From Mariprofundaceae bacterium (GTDB lineage: Bacteria; Pseudomonadota; Zetaproteobacteria; Mariprofundales; Mariprofundaceae): 14,659 nt of DNA. Below are positions 7,733 through 14,648 of the stretch, in pieces. The notes under the pieces are model-generated. The model saw nothing but the letters and a program-made list of their open reading frames with translations. It had not been told where the DNA came from and ran no database searches. The position numbers and the translations under genes were made by a program. The stretch lies in NCBI GenBank assembly GCA_030950835.1, contig JAUZQU010000009.1, forward strand, positions 1 through 14,659, given 5' to 3'. Position 1 is the stretch's first letter. Each line of letters begins with the position of its first letter.

Positions 7733-8269
7733 TTATTTCAAAACCGATGGCATGACTTGCATCGCCGTAGAGCCATTAGAAATCAGCACTTCGCCATCTT
7801 GGATGGTATATTGCAACTGCATATTACGCACTGCCAGTTGTGCCATATTTTGCATGGCACTATCAGGGATAAGTATGACCTTAAGCTGAGCAAAGCGGTT
7901 TAACTTTGTCTGAACACTTTGCCACCAAAGCAAAGCGCTGCGTTCATGATAGGTATAAATGACCACCTTTTGGGCGCGTCCACAGGCTTGACGTATCCGC
8001 TTTTCATCAGGTTGCCCAAGGTCTATCCATACTTCAACCTCACCACTCAAGCTTTTCTGCCAAATATCAGGCTCTTCATCGCTACTGATACCTTTACTCA
8101 AGGCTAAATATTCATGGGCATGAAGCGCAAATGCCAACAGGCGCAACATCATGCGTTCATCGTTTTCAGAAGGGTGACGCGCAATGGTCAGTTGATGATC
8201 CTGATAATAATGCCTATCCATATCGGTGACTTGGATATCTGCTTTGAAAATCGTTGCTTTAATCGCCAT
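7733..8269 (-). CDS. yaeQ: YaeQ family protein
   Basis: The 178 residues match E. coli YaeQ (181) along the whole length. Shared blocks include MAIKATIFKADIQVTDMDR at the start, LTIARHPSENDERMMLRLLAFA (about 27-48), DEEPDIW, WIDLGQPDEKRI (about 81-92) and LQYTIQDGEV near the end. The fold is known to resemble PD-(D/E)XK nucleases. In enterobacteria YaeQ has been discussed as a functional substitute for RfaH-type transcription effects, but that is not well established, so no activity is assigned. The ATG at 8269 overlaps the end of the preceding kinase gene by 11 bases, and an AGGAG lies 13 bases upstream. Gene context is the - strand housekeeping run. Confidence 0.93.
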   Translation of the reverse strand: MAIKATIFKADIQVTDMDRHYYQDHQLTIARHPSENDERMMLRLLAFALHAHEYLALSKGISSDEEPDIWQKSLSGEVEVWIDLGQPDEKRIRQACGRAQKVVIYTYHERSALLWWQSVQTKLNRFAQLKVILIPDSAMQNMAQLAVRNMQLQYTIQDGEVLISNGSTAMQVMPSVLK

Positions 8270-9179
8270 AATAAACGTTCAACTCCTGCATCATTTGGAT
8301 GCTTTGCCCGATGTATGCACCGCCAAACAAGTTAGCATGATTCAACACATGATAAAGGTTATACAGCTTTTTGCGCTGAGCATAACCTTCCTTTTGCGGT
8401 ATCACCTCATGATAAGCTGCATAAAATGATGTCTCAAAACCACCAAACAACGCGCTCATCGCCAAATCACATTCAGGATCACCATAATACACCGCAGGGT
8501 CGAAAATATAGGGGTTTGCTTGCATATCATAGGCAAAGTTGCCCGCCCAAAAATCGCCGTGCAACAAACATGGTTGGCTTGTATGTCCATCTAATATCTT
8601 GGGGATAAGTGGACGTAATGTTTGCCATGCAGCTGTGAAATGAAAGGCAATGCCATGTTGTTCAGCCAGTTTATATTGCGCGTTTAAACGTTGCTCTGTA
8701 AAGAAATCTGACCAATGTGTTTGCCAAGTATTGTTTTGAGGGCTTTCGCCAATGAAGTTATGCTGCTCAAAACCAAAAGCAGGCGCTTGTTGTTGATGCA
8801 ACAAAGCCAAACCATGTCCCAAGCTTGTTTGTGCAGGTGAACCAGCATTGATTTCAATCGCCGACAATACCAACCATGCATGCGCTTGATTCTGCCCAAC
8901 AGCCAACACTTCTGGAATACGCAGCGGATTATCGCTGCTTAAAGCTTGAGAAATCGTCTGTAAACCCAAAGCTTCCGCCTCAAACATGGCAAAAGCTGAG
9001 CTTTGATTGGTTTTGATGAAAAAAGATAAACCCGCCGAACTAGAAACCAACCAAGATTGGTGAATACACCCACCTGACACACCTTTCCAATCTAATAAAT
9101 CAAAAGAATCCGCAACACGCTCTCCTAAAGATAAACGAAGTTGGGCAGTGATGGCATTAGCTGCGGGATGGGTTGCCAT
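8259..9179 (-). CDS. fructosamine-3-kinase family protein
   Basis: Kinase-fold enzyme (fructosamine/ketosamine kinase, YniA-like) expected to phosphorylate sugar adducts on protein lysines or free amines so that they fall off, a glycation repair step in the cytoplasm. From the ATG at 9179 it has 306 residues, near the usual 290. The P-loop region reads VSGGCIHQSW (about 34-43). The catalytic loop is LHGDFWAGN (206-214), and the metal-binding/acidic block is FDPAVYYGDPECDLAM (226-241). The frame is open to 9239, but that extension is not family-like; the 9179 start overlaps the DUF2062 gene by 23 bases and has a weak CGGAAA ahead. Cys38 in the P-loop matches a cysteine reported as a redox switch in plant and other members. 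Confidence 0.92.
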   Translation of the reverse strand: MATHPAANAITAQLRLSLGERVADSFDLLDWKGVSGGCIHQSWLVSSSAGLSFFIKTNQSSAFAMFEAEALGLQTISQALSSDNPLRIPEVLAVGQNQAHAWLVLSAIEINAGSPAQTSLGHGLALLHQQQAPAFGFEQHNFIGESPQNNTWQTHWSDFFTEQRLNAQYKLAEQHGIAFHFTAAWQTLRPLIPKILDGHTSQPCLLHGDFWAGNFAYDMQANPYIFDPAVYYGDPECDLAMSALFGGFETSFYAAYHEVIPQKEGYAQRKKLYNLYHVLNHANLFGGAYIGQSIQMMQELNVYYGD

Positions 9180-9681
9180 GTTTCCGCGCTCGCCAGCGTC
9201 GGTAAACCATATACCGCCACAAAAGATGAATACCCACATAACCCAACAAGGCGCTGACTATAGAAAATGCCAAACAACCCACCAAAAGAGGCTGCCAAAT
9301 CAACGCCATACCATTGAGCAGCCAGTCCATAGATAGTTCCATGTCAAAAGGCACTTCACCCACACCTAAAATCAACGCCCCAACTTTGTATGCCAAGTAA
9401 AACATGGGTGGTATCGTAATCGGGTTGCTAACCCAAACCAAAGCGACTGAAACAGGCAAGTTCGCATGAAAAAGAATCGCAACACCAGCAGCCAACACCA
9501 TTTGAGATGGCACAGGAACCCAAGCGCAAAATAAACCCACAGCAAAAGCAGCAGCAATGGATTTTCGGCTAAAGTGCCACAAGCTGGGGTCGTGCAGGGC
9601 TGAACCAAAAATACGCAAATATTTGTTATTTTTAATACGCTTAGGGTTAGGAAGATATTTTTTTAAAAATTTGCGCGGCAT
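9157..9681 (-). CDS. DUF2062 membrane protein
   Basis: A 174-residue protein with the DUF2062 look: a basic N-terminus (MPRKFLKKYLPNPKRIKNN), a short DPSLWHFSRKSIAAAFAVGLFCAWVPVPSQMVLA block (about 31-64), and VWVSNPITIPPMFYLAYKVG (82-101), followed by a further long hydrophobic segment (about 126-153) and a basic tail. Three or more membrane segments are expected. The function of this family is unknown. It begins 9 bp after the metG stop, with a weak AATAGG overlapping that stop, and its 3' end overlaps the fructosamine kinase start, so it is firmly within the operon. Confidence 0.88.
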   Translation of the reverse strand: MPRKFLKKYLPNPKRIKNNKYLRIFGSALHDPSLWHFSRKSIAAAFAVGLFCAWVPVPSQMVLAAGVAILFHANLPVSVALVWVSNPITIPPMFYLAYKVGALILGVGEVPFDMELSMDWLLNGMALIWQPLLVGCLAFSIVSALLGYVGIHLLWRYMVYRRWRARKHGNPSRS

Positions 9682-9690
9682 GGCTATTGC

Positions 9691-11253
9691 CTATTCCATT
9701 CTAGGGAAAACTGGGCTTGGTTTTTGACAAACATGCCCCGATTTTAACAAACCCCAACCTGCTTGTTCATGAAAGTGCAGGTTGTTGGTATCCACTTGTT
9801 CATCATTCAAGATTTGATGGAACATTTGCTGTGTTTTTGTCGGCATAAAGGGGGATAATTGCAAAGCAATCAAACGTAAAGCTTCCACCAAATGATAAAG
9901 CACCGTGTTCAAACGTGTTTCATTGCCCTCTTTTGCCAACACCCAAGGTGCATTGTCTGCCACATAACGATTGCCATGACGCACCACTTGACTGATACGT
10001 TCAATCGCCAGATGGAAAGCTTGTTGGTTGAGGTGTTCGTCCACTTCGCGTTGCATGGCTTCGATGTCGGCAATCAAAGCACGATCTTGAGGCTCTTCTT
10101 CACTGACTTCAGGCAATACACCAGCTCTATATTTCTGTAACATCGACAAAGAACGGTTCAATAAATTGCCTACATCATTGGCAAGTTCACTATTATAACG
10201 CAGTTTTAGAGCATTTTCTGAGAAGTCACCATCCGAACCAAAGGGTACTTCGCGCAACAAGAAGTAGCGCAAGGTATCGGCATCATAACGCTCTAGTAAA
10301 TCCGCAGGTTTTAAGGCATTACCCTTGGATTTGGACATCTTTTCACCATCTACCGTCCACCAGCCATGGGCAAAAATGCGTTTAGGCAAGGGTAAACCTG
10401 CAGCCATCAACATCGCAGGCCAATACACCGCATGAAAACGTAAAATATCTTTGCCAATCAAATGCAAGTCTGCTGGCCAATATTGTTCGGTTTTTGCGCT
10501 ATCTGGGAACCCAAGCCCTGTTAAATAGTTGCTCAAAGCATCAATCCACACATAAATCACATGCCCTTCATCATCAGGAACAGCTACACCCCATGAAAAA
10601 GTGGTGCGTGAAATCGACAAGTCACGCAGACCACCTTCCACAAAACGTAACACTTCATTTTTGCGTGATTCAGGGGCAATAAAGTCAGGGTTGTTGTGGA
10701 TATGCTCCAACAATTTATCTTGAAAATCGCTTAATTTGAAAAAGTAGGACTCTTCTTGGATTTTTTCCACACTACGTTTGCAATCAGGGCAAGTTGCCGT
10801 GTCTAAGCAGCTTTTACCTTCACCTGCCGTAGCATCTTGAAGCTGCGTTTCTGTCCAGTATGTTTCACATGGCACACAATACCAATCTTCATAAAAGTCT
10901 TTATAAATTGAGCCATTATCCAATAATAACTTCCACATTTCAGCCACGCCTGCTTGATGTCGCTCTGAGCTAGTACGAATGAAATCATCATGGCTAATGC
11001 TCAACTCAGGCCACAAACTTGCATAACGTTGCACCACTTGGTCAGCCAGCTCAATCGGTGTAATACCACGCTTTTCAGCCGCCTGCTGCACCTTTTGACC
11101 ATGTTCATCTACACCCGTCAAAAAGAACACATCATGTTCCATCATACGCTTGTGTCGCGCCAACACATCGGCTGCAATAGTGGTGTACATATGCCCCAAA
11201 TGTGGCTCATCGTTCACATAATAAATAGGGGTGGTGACATAATAAGATTGCAT
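9691..11253 (-). CDS. metG: methionine--tRNA ligase
   Basis: Class I aminoacyl-tRNA synthetase charging tRNA-Met. The 520 residues contain the HIGH signature as HLGH (17-20) within TPIYYVNDEPHLGH, and KMSKS at 305-309. The connective insertion carries CVPC (126-129) and CPDC (155-158), a single four-cysteine zinc knot of the kind seen in the shorter bacterial MetG class. The stretch between the two pairs is longer than I expect and holds one extra Cys at 149. The anticodon-binding helical domain fills about 360-500. The C-terminal EMAP/Arc1-like tRNA-binding domain of E. coli MetG is absent, as is usual in this class. AAGGA 11 bases before the ATG is the ribosome site. It is first in the long - strand operon. 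Confidence 0.97.
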   Translation of the reverse strand: MQSYYVTTPIYYVNDEPHLGHMYTTIAADVLARHKRMMEHDVFFLTGVDEHGQKVQQAAEKRGITPIELADQVVQRYASLWPELSISHDDFIRTSSERHQAGVAEMWKLLLDNGSIYKDFYEDWYCVPCETYWTETQLQDATAGEGKSCLDTATCPDCKRSVEKIQEESYFFKLSDFQDKLLEHIHNNPDFIAPESRKNEVLRFVEGGLRDLSISRTTFSWGVAVPDDEGHVIYVWIDALSNYLTGLGFPDSAKTEQYWPADLHLIGKDILRFHAVYWPAMLMAAGLPLPKRIFAHGWWTVDGEKMSKSKGNALKPADLLERYDADTLRYFLLREVPFGSDGDFSENALKLRYNSELANDVGNLLNRSLSMLQKYRAGVLPEVSEEEPQDRALIADIEAMQREVDEHLNQQAFHLAIERISQVVRHGNRYVADNAPWVLAKEGNETRLNTVLYHLVEALRLIALQLSPFMPTKTQQMFHQILNDEQVDTNNLHFHEQAGWGLLKSGHVCQKPSPVFPRME

Positions 11254-11286
11254 GGCGAGTTGGTTCCTTAACGAAAATATACGCCC

Positions 11287-11295
11287 AGCATAGCA
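11287..11295 (-). promoter_or_regulatory. possible extended -10 promoter element for metG
   Basis: On the - strand TGCTATGCT matches the TGnTATAAT extended -10 pattern, 33 bases before the metG ATG. No convincing -35 was found at 17 bases. The 137-bp gap upstream of metG is the natural place for the operon promoter. Confidence 0.3.
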
Positions 11296-11359
11296 AAAAG
11301 ACGGATAAAAACACGATACAATTCCATGACGACCCTTTATTTGCCTGAATGTTCACCAT

Positions 11360-11374
11360 CTATGCGCACAAAAC
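11360..11374. repeat. CTATGCGCA element, copy A (upstream of metG)
   Basis: CTATGCGCACAAAAC, nearly the same as the element at 11760 (CTATGCGCATAAAAA), and both are followed within a few bases by CATAT. It lies just past the regulator's stop codon, about 107 bp before metG. It may be a second binding site of the XRE regulator. Confidence 0.4.
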
Positions 11375-11390
11375 AGCATATTCAATAGTA

Positions 11391-11750
11391 TCAGCCATCA
11401 TCTTTTTTGTTTGCCAGAGCACCTGCAATTTCAACAAATACTGCTTGATGTGTGCTGTTCATTCTTCGGTACATACGAACCAACAACATTTCATCATGAT
11501 GTAAATCTTCGGCGTGTTCCTGCATCGTGTCTTTTTTGTCACCAAGCAGCAACCAAGCAGAGGTAACATGTAAAACTGTAGCAACCTCTTCAATACGTGC
11601 TGTTTTGGGCAACGATCTTCCTCTTTCCCAATTTTGCACAGATTGCGGTTTAATATTGAGTTTCAAAGCCAATTGCGATTGATTCAAACCTACAGCAAGC
11701 CTTGCTTGTTGAATTCGTTTACCCACACCATTGATTACCTTTGCAGCCAT
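11391..11750 (-). CDS. XRE-family transcriptional regulator
   Basis: A 119-residue DNA-binding protein. Residues about 10-66 are a Cro/C1-type helix-turn-helix: QQARLAVGLNQSQLALKLNIKPQSV holds the helix pair, then NWERGRSLPKTARIEEVATVLHV, the typical follow-on. The C-terminal half (75-119) is a short acidic helical part with DEMLLVRMYRRM, as in many phage or accessory-gene repressors, probably for dimerisation. There is no peptidase-type LexA/CI C-terminal domain, so SOS self-cleavage is not expected. It is divergent from the lipoprotein gene with a 111-bp shared upstream region containing a perfect 10-bp palindrome, which suggests autoregulation and control of the divergent pair. Targets are inferred. 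Confidence 0.9.
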   Translation of the reverse strand: MAAKVINGVGKRIQQARLAVGLNQSQLALKLNIKPQSVQNWERGRSLPKTARIEEVATVLHVTSAWLLLGDKKDTMQEHAEDLHHDEMLLVRMYRRMNSTHQAVFVEIAGALANKKDDG

Positions 11751-11760
11751 AAACTGAAAC

Positions 11761-11770
11761 TATGCGCATA
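11761..11770. promoter_or_regulatory. palindromic candidate operator (CTATGCGCA element, copy B)
   Basis: TATGCGCATA is a perfect 10-bp palindrome 11 bases upstream of the regulator start codon, between it and the predicted -10. It shares CTATGCGCA-Y-AAAA with a copy at 11360. A related AGCGCATTA lies at 11828-11836, close to the lipoprotein start. XRE operators are typically short palindromes of this kind. Confidence 0.45.
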
Positions 11771-11789
11771 AAAACATATCTCGCATTGC

Positions 11790-11795
11790 ATTATA
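11790..11795 (-). promoter_or_regulatory. predicted -10 (TATAAT) for the XRE regulator
   Basis: A perfect TATAAT on the - strand, with a weak TTAAAA 16 bases upstream as a possible -35. Transcription would begin near 11783, putting the palindrome at 11761-11770 inside the leader. Confidence 0.4.
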
Positions 11796-11861
11796 TAGTT
11801 GTAGTTTATATTTTTAACTGTAATCATAGCGCATTATTTTAGACAAAAGGGGCAGGAAAAC

Positions 11862-12638
11862 ATGAGTATATCCATTGCTAAAAGCATAAAAATAGGCTTG
11901 CTTGCAAGCTTAATAACATTATCAGGCTGTGGAGGCGGTAGTGATAGCTCCTCAACATCTACTTCAGACCCATCTGCCACAGCAAGACCTATCGCCACCA
12001 ATAACCTGCGTATTTATCAAAGCGGTGACTCCATCCAATATGATGTTACAGCGAATATAAGTATCGGAGGAGTCATTCAAGATACGTTTATAGGAACAAT
12101 AAGTTATACAGTGACATTACAAGCTGGCCCTGTTGACCCAGCAGGGGTATTGCACTCTATTTTCTCATCGTCTACAAACCTAACTGCATCAAATGGAGCA
12201 CCCTCCACCAATGTGACAACTACTTACTTTGAACAAGATGCAGTGGGGAATATGAATTTTTATGGTGATTCAACTGATGGCTGGATAACTACACCTGCTT
12301 CGGGGTTTTATACAGGGTCAAAGAGCCCTTTAACATCCCCTGATAGTTGGGCAGGCTCATTTATTACTCAAAATGGTACTGCAACAAACTATTCTACTAC
12401 AGTAGTCAACAAGGAGTTCGTAGCCACAGGGTCTGGTAGCTTCGAGACCTTCAAAGTTATAGATAACCTCTCAAGTACAGATGCCAATGGTATAACTTCT
12501 AGCTTAACATCAACCCAATACGTTGTACCAAGCATCGGCGCTGTTAAAGTGATTGAAGCCGAATCCAAAAATACAACAAATGGTCTTCAAACTATTACAG
12601 TTACAGCTATTATGAGCACAACCAATATCCCCTTCTAA
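11862..12638 (+). CDS. predicted lipoprotein, unknown function
   Basis: A 258-residue exported lipoprotein. There is a hydrophobic signal (about 9-20) and a lipobox LSGC with the acylated Cys at 23, followed by GGGSDSSSTSTSDPS, a flexible linker. The residue after Cys is Gly, so outer-membrane sorting is plausible. The rest is Thr/Ser/Asn-rich and beta-like with no cysteines after 23. Segments such as TYFEQDAVGNMNFYG (121-135), VNKEFVATGSGSFETFKV (182-199) and TQYVVPSIGAVKV (218-230) recall a general pattern of lipoproteins with a DUF3108-like beta fold (G-F-x-T-x-K-V, then a YxVPxIGxVK strand), but this is by eye only. AGGAAAAC precedes the ATG. Codon use includes many ATA, unlike the core genes nearby, which suggests transfer. 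The next gene starts 3 bp after its stop. Confidence 0.8.
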   Translation: MSISIAKSIKIGLLASLITLSGCGGGSDSSSTSTSDPSATARPIATNNLRIYQSGDSIQYDVTANISIGGVIQDTFIGTISYTVTLQAGPVDPAGVLHSIFSSSTNLTASNGAPSTNVTTTYFEQDAVGNMNFYGDSTDGWITTPASGFYTGSKSPLTSPDSWAGSFITQNGTATNYSTTVVNKEFVATGSGSFETFKVIDNLSSTDANGITSSLTSTQYVVPSIGAVKVIEAESKNTTNGLQTITVTAIMSTTNIPF

Positions 12639-12641
12639 ATC

Positions 12642-13118
12642 ATGTGCTGGAGTAATTCCTGTGACTGGATGACAAGCTTAAATGCTGGCACAATTGGCAA
12701 TATGATAGCCTTTTGTGCTGCGCTTATAGCAATCATTGGGCTTATCATTCAGTCATGCTCTCTAAAAAAGCAATTATACTTACAAAACTTCATTGCCTAC
12801 ACCCAAAGGTATCAGGAAATCATATTGCACTTTCCTGAGCATATCAATGAAAGTAATTTTTGTTTGTCCAGCTTGAAACAAGACGAGAAACAAAATCTGA
12901 TGCGTTACATGCGTGCTTATTTTGATTTATGTTTCGAGGAATTTACCCTCCACAAAAAAGGATTTATGCATCAAGATCTTTGGCTCATCTGGGATGAGGG
13001 TATAAAAAGCGCGTTATCCAAACCTGCTTTTCAACAAACTTTGCAGCATATTCAAGGTGGTACTGCTTACCCTCACGGTTTCAGACAATGGATAACAAGT
13101 AAGCAAAACACAACCTAA
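12642..13118 (+). CDS. one-TM membrane protein, unknown function
   Basis: Up to 158 residues with one membrane helix (about 20-38: NMIAFCAALIAIIGLIIQS) followed by a basic edge (LKKQ) and a cytoplasmic helical domain. That domain reads YTQRYQEIILHFPEHIN (53-69), DEKQNLMRYMRAYFDLCFEEFTLHKKGFM (81-109) and LWLIWDEGIKSALSKPAFQQTL (113-134). I recall similar RYxxI-LP-E / MRAYFDLCxEEFxLxKKG patterns in uncharacterised proteins but know no function. The start is uncertain: the ATG at 12642 lies 3 bp after the lipoprotein stop with no ribosome site, and an ATG at 12669 would give 149 residues. Tight spacing suggests co-expression with the lipoprotein. Confidence 0.75.
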   Translation: MCWSNSCDWMTSLNAGTIGNMIAFCAALIAIIGLIIQSCSLKKQLYLQNFIAYTQRYQEIILHFPEHINESNFCLSSLKQDEKQNLMRYMRAYFDLCFEEFTLHKKGFMHQDLWLIWDEGIKSALSKPAFQQTLQHIQGGTAYPHGFRQWITSKQNTT

Positions 13119-13286
13119 CAGTCTACTACCCCTGCCTTGTTGAGCGATCAGTAATCCAGCAAGCTACTTCCCCACTTGGTCGAATCACATGACAGTGTCG
13201 GTTGTTCATGTTTGTAGTACCATCGTAGTTGTTTCTCTTGTTGCTTCGCGATACGCTTGGACTTTATCCGCACTTGAGGAAAACAG
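13119..13286. other. 168-bp unexplained intergenic region before ribD
   Basis: No FMN riboswitch consensus, tRNA or clear terminator was recognised. It holds a perfect 6-bp inverted repeat ACATGA...TCATGT (13187-13211). It also holds a 41-codon open frame on the - strand (GTG at 13273 to TGA at 13148) whose translation is basic then WYYKHE, possibly a remnant. The ribD promoter and ribosome site must lie here: GAGGA at 13276-13280 with six bases to the ATG. Confidence 0.4.
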
Positions 13287-14366
13287 ATGCACAAAACAGA
13301 CGAATATTGGATGTTACTTGCCATCCGACAGGCAAAAAAAGGTATAGGTAAAACCCACCCTAATCCGCGTGTTGGGGCAGTAGTTGTGCGTGATGGGCAG
13401 TGTTTGGGGCAAGGTTATCACCATGTATGTGGGGGGAACCATGCCGAAGTGGATGCTTTGCTCAAAATCAACACGGATGTCGCTGGCGCAACCATCTATG
13501 TCACACTTGAACCTTGTGCAGCCACAGGACGCACCCCTGCTTGCACTACAGCCATCATTCAAGCAGGCATCAAACGTGTAGTTTTCGCCTCTACTGACCC
13601 CAACCCTAAGATGGCAGGCGGTGCTGAAGTCTTAAAACAAGCGGGCATTGAAGTGTTATCGGGTGTGTGTGTGGCAGAAGCCGATGCTATGAACCGACCA
13701 TTTTTTCATTATCTACAAACAGGGCTGCCGTGGTTGATTGCCAAAGCAGCCATTTCCTTGGATGGCAAGTTAGCCACCCATCAACACCATTCGCAATGGA
13801 TTAGTGGTGATGTTTCACGCCAGCATGCGCACCAAATGCGCGCACAATGTGATGCGATAGTGGTAGGTGTAGGTACATTGTTGGCAGATAATCCTTCTTT
13901 AACTGTGCGTGAAGCAAGGCTTAAAGGCGAGCCACCATTGCGTGTAGTGATGGCAAAAGCTGCACCTCAACCTTTTGTAGATTGTAAGCTATTATCCCAA
14001 GCTGCCAACACCAGATTATACATCACCCAAGACAATGTTTATGCCCAACAATGGCGTGATTTGGGTGTGGATGTGGTCTTGCAAGAAAGCTTGAAGGCGT
14101 GTTTCAAACACTTGGCAAAACAAGGTTGTTTGTTGGTATTGCTCGAAGGCGGAGGCAAACTTCATGCTGCTTGTTTTGAGGAGAAGCTGAGCAATGAAAT
14201 CATGTTATATCAAGCTCCACTGCTGATTGGGGGCACAGATGCTGTAAATTTGTGGCATGGTCAAGGTGTTAGCACCATGCCTGAAGCCTTGTCGATTCAA
14301 CATATTCAACGTAAAAAACTAGGGCAAGACATGCTGATTCGCGGGGATGTGCATTACCCTGCTTAA
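13287..14366 (+). CDS. ribD: bifunctional riboflavin deaminase/reductase RibD
   Basis: Catalyses the second and third steps of riboflavin synthesis: deamination of the diaminopyrimidine ribosyl phosphate, then NADPH reduction of the ribose. It has 359 residues (E. coli 367). The N-terminal zinc deaminase domain has NPRVGAVVV (26-34), HAEVDAL (53-59) and PCAATGRTPACT (77-88), with the expected His/Cys zinc ligands and the proton-shuttle Glu in HAE. The C-terminal reductase begins near 149 with AKAAISLDGKLAT and includes VVGVGTLLADNPSLTVR (192-208) and LLEGGGKLHAACF (287-299). The strong GAGGA site fixes the start. The other rib genes are not in the window; the neighbour to the right is convergent, so ribD is not in an evident rib operon here. 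Confidence 0.97.
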   Translation: MHKTDEYWMLLAIRQAKKGIGKTHPNPRVGAVVVRDGQCLGQGYHHVCGGNHAEVDALLKINTDVAGATIYVTLEPCAATGRTPACTTAIIQAGIKRVVFASTDPNPKMAGGAEVLKQAGIEVLSGVCVAEADAMNRPFFHYLQTGLPWLIAKAAISLDGKLATHQHHSQWISGDVSRQHAHQMRAQCDAIVVGVGTLLADNPSLTVREARLKGEPPLRVVMAKAAPQPFVDCKLLSQAANTRLYITQDNVYAQQWRDLGVDVVLQESLKACFKHLAKQGCLLVLLEGGGKLHAACFEEKLSNEIMLYQAPLLIGGTDAVNLWHGQGVSTMPEALSIQHIQRKKLGQDMLIRGDVHYPA

Positions 14367-14387
14367 TATTCAAAAGAGCCAAGAGTA

Positions 14388-14648
14388 TCACTGCCCAGCT
14401 GGTGTATGTCGCCGAATCACATCCCTGCCCTCTTCAGACATACTATCCCAAACTGTGCGTTTTTCTTCATCCGATAATAAACTATCTGCCATATCCACCA
14501 GCATTGAAATCCCCCCTTCTACTTTCAAATCCCCCACAACTCCCCAAATCAATACAAACAAAAATGCTACAAAAAAAGATATAGTTATCAAAAATTTACG
14601 CTGTTTTCTAGTCAACCTTTTAGCCCGCGAACTTCTATCCCAACTCAT
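14388..14648 (-). CDS. small one-TM protein, unknown function (start near window edge)
   Basis: An 86-residue reading: a basic N-terminus (SSRAKRLTRKQRK, about 6-18), a hydrophobic helix (19-38: FLITISFFVAFLFVLIWGVVG), then an acidic soluble tail (DMADSLLSDEEKRTVWDSMSEEGRDVIRRH). By the positive-inside rule the N-terminus should be cytoplasmic and the tail periplasmic. I do not recognise a family. The start at 14648 is only 11 bp from the window edge and has no clear ribosome site, and the frame is still open there, so the true start may lie further right. It is convergent with ribD, with a 21-bp gap and no terminator seen. Confidence 0.55.
   Translation of the reverse strand: MSWDRSSRAKRLTRKQRKFLITISFFVAFLFVLIWGVVGDLKVEGGISMLVDMADSLLSDEEKRTVWDSMSEEGRDVIRRHTPAGQ

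Noticed and set aside
9180..9239. N-terminal extension of the fructosamine kinase to 9239
   Set aside because: The extra 20 residues would lie inside the DUF2062 gene and are not family-like; the length from 9179 fits better.
13165..13215. tRNA-like GGTCGAATC in the ribD leader
   Set aside because: It resembles a T-loop, but no matching acceptor, D or anticodon arms could be built around it on either strand.
13119..13286. FMN riboswitch (RFN element) upstream of ribD
   Set aside because: The conserved core boxes of the RFN element (GGGGCAG...GGTGAAATTCC-type and the following paired elements) are not present on the + strand.
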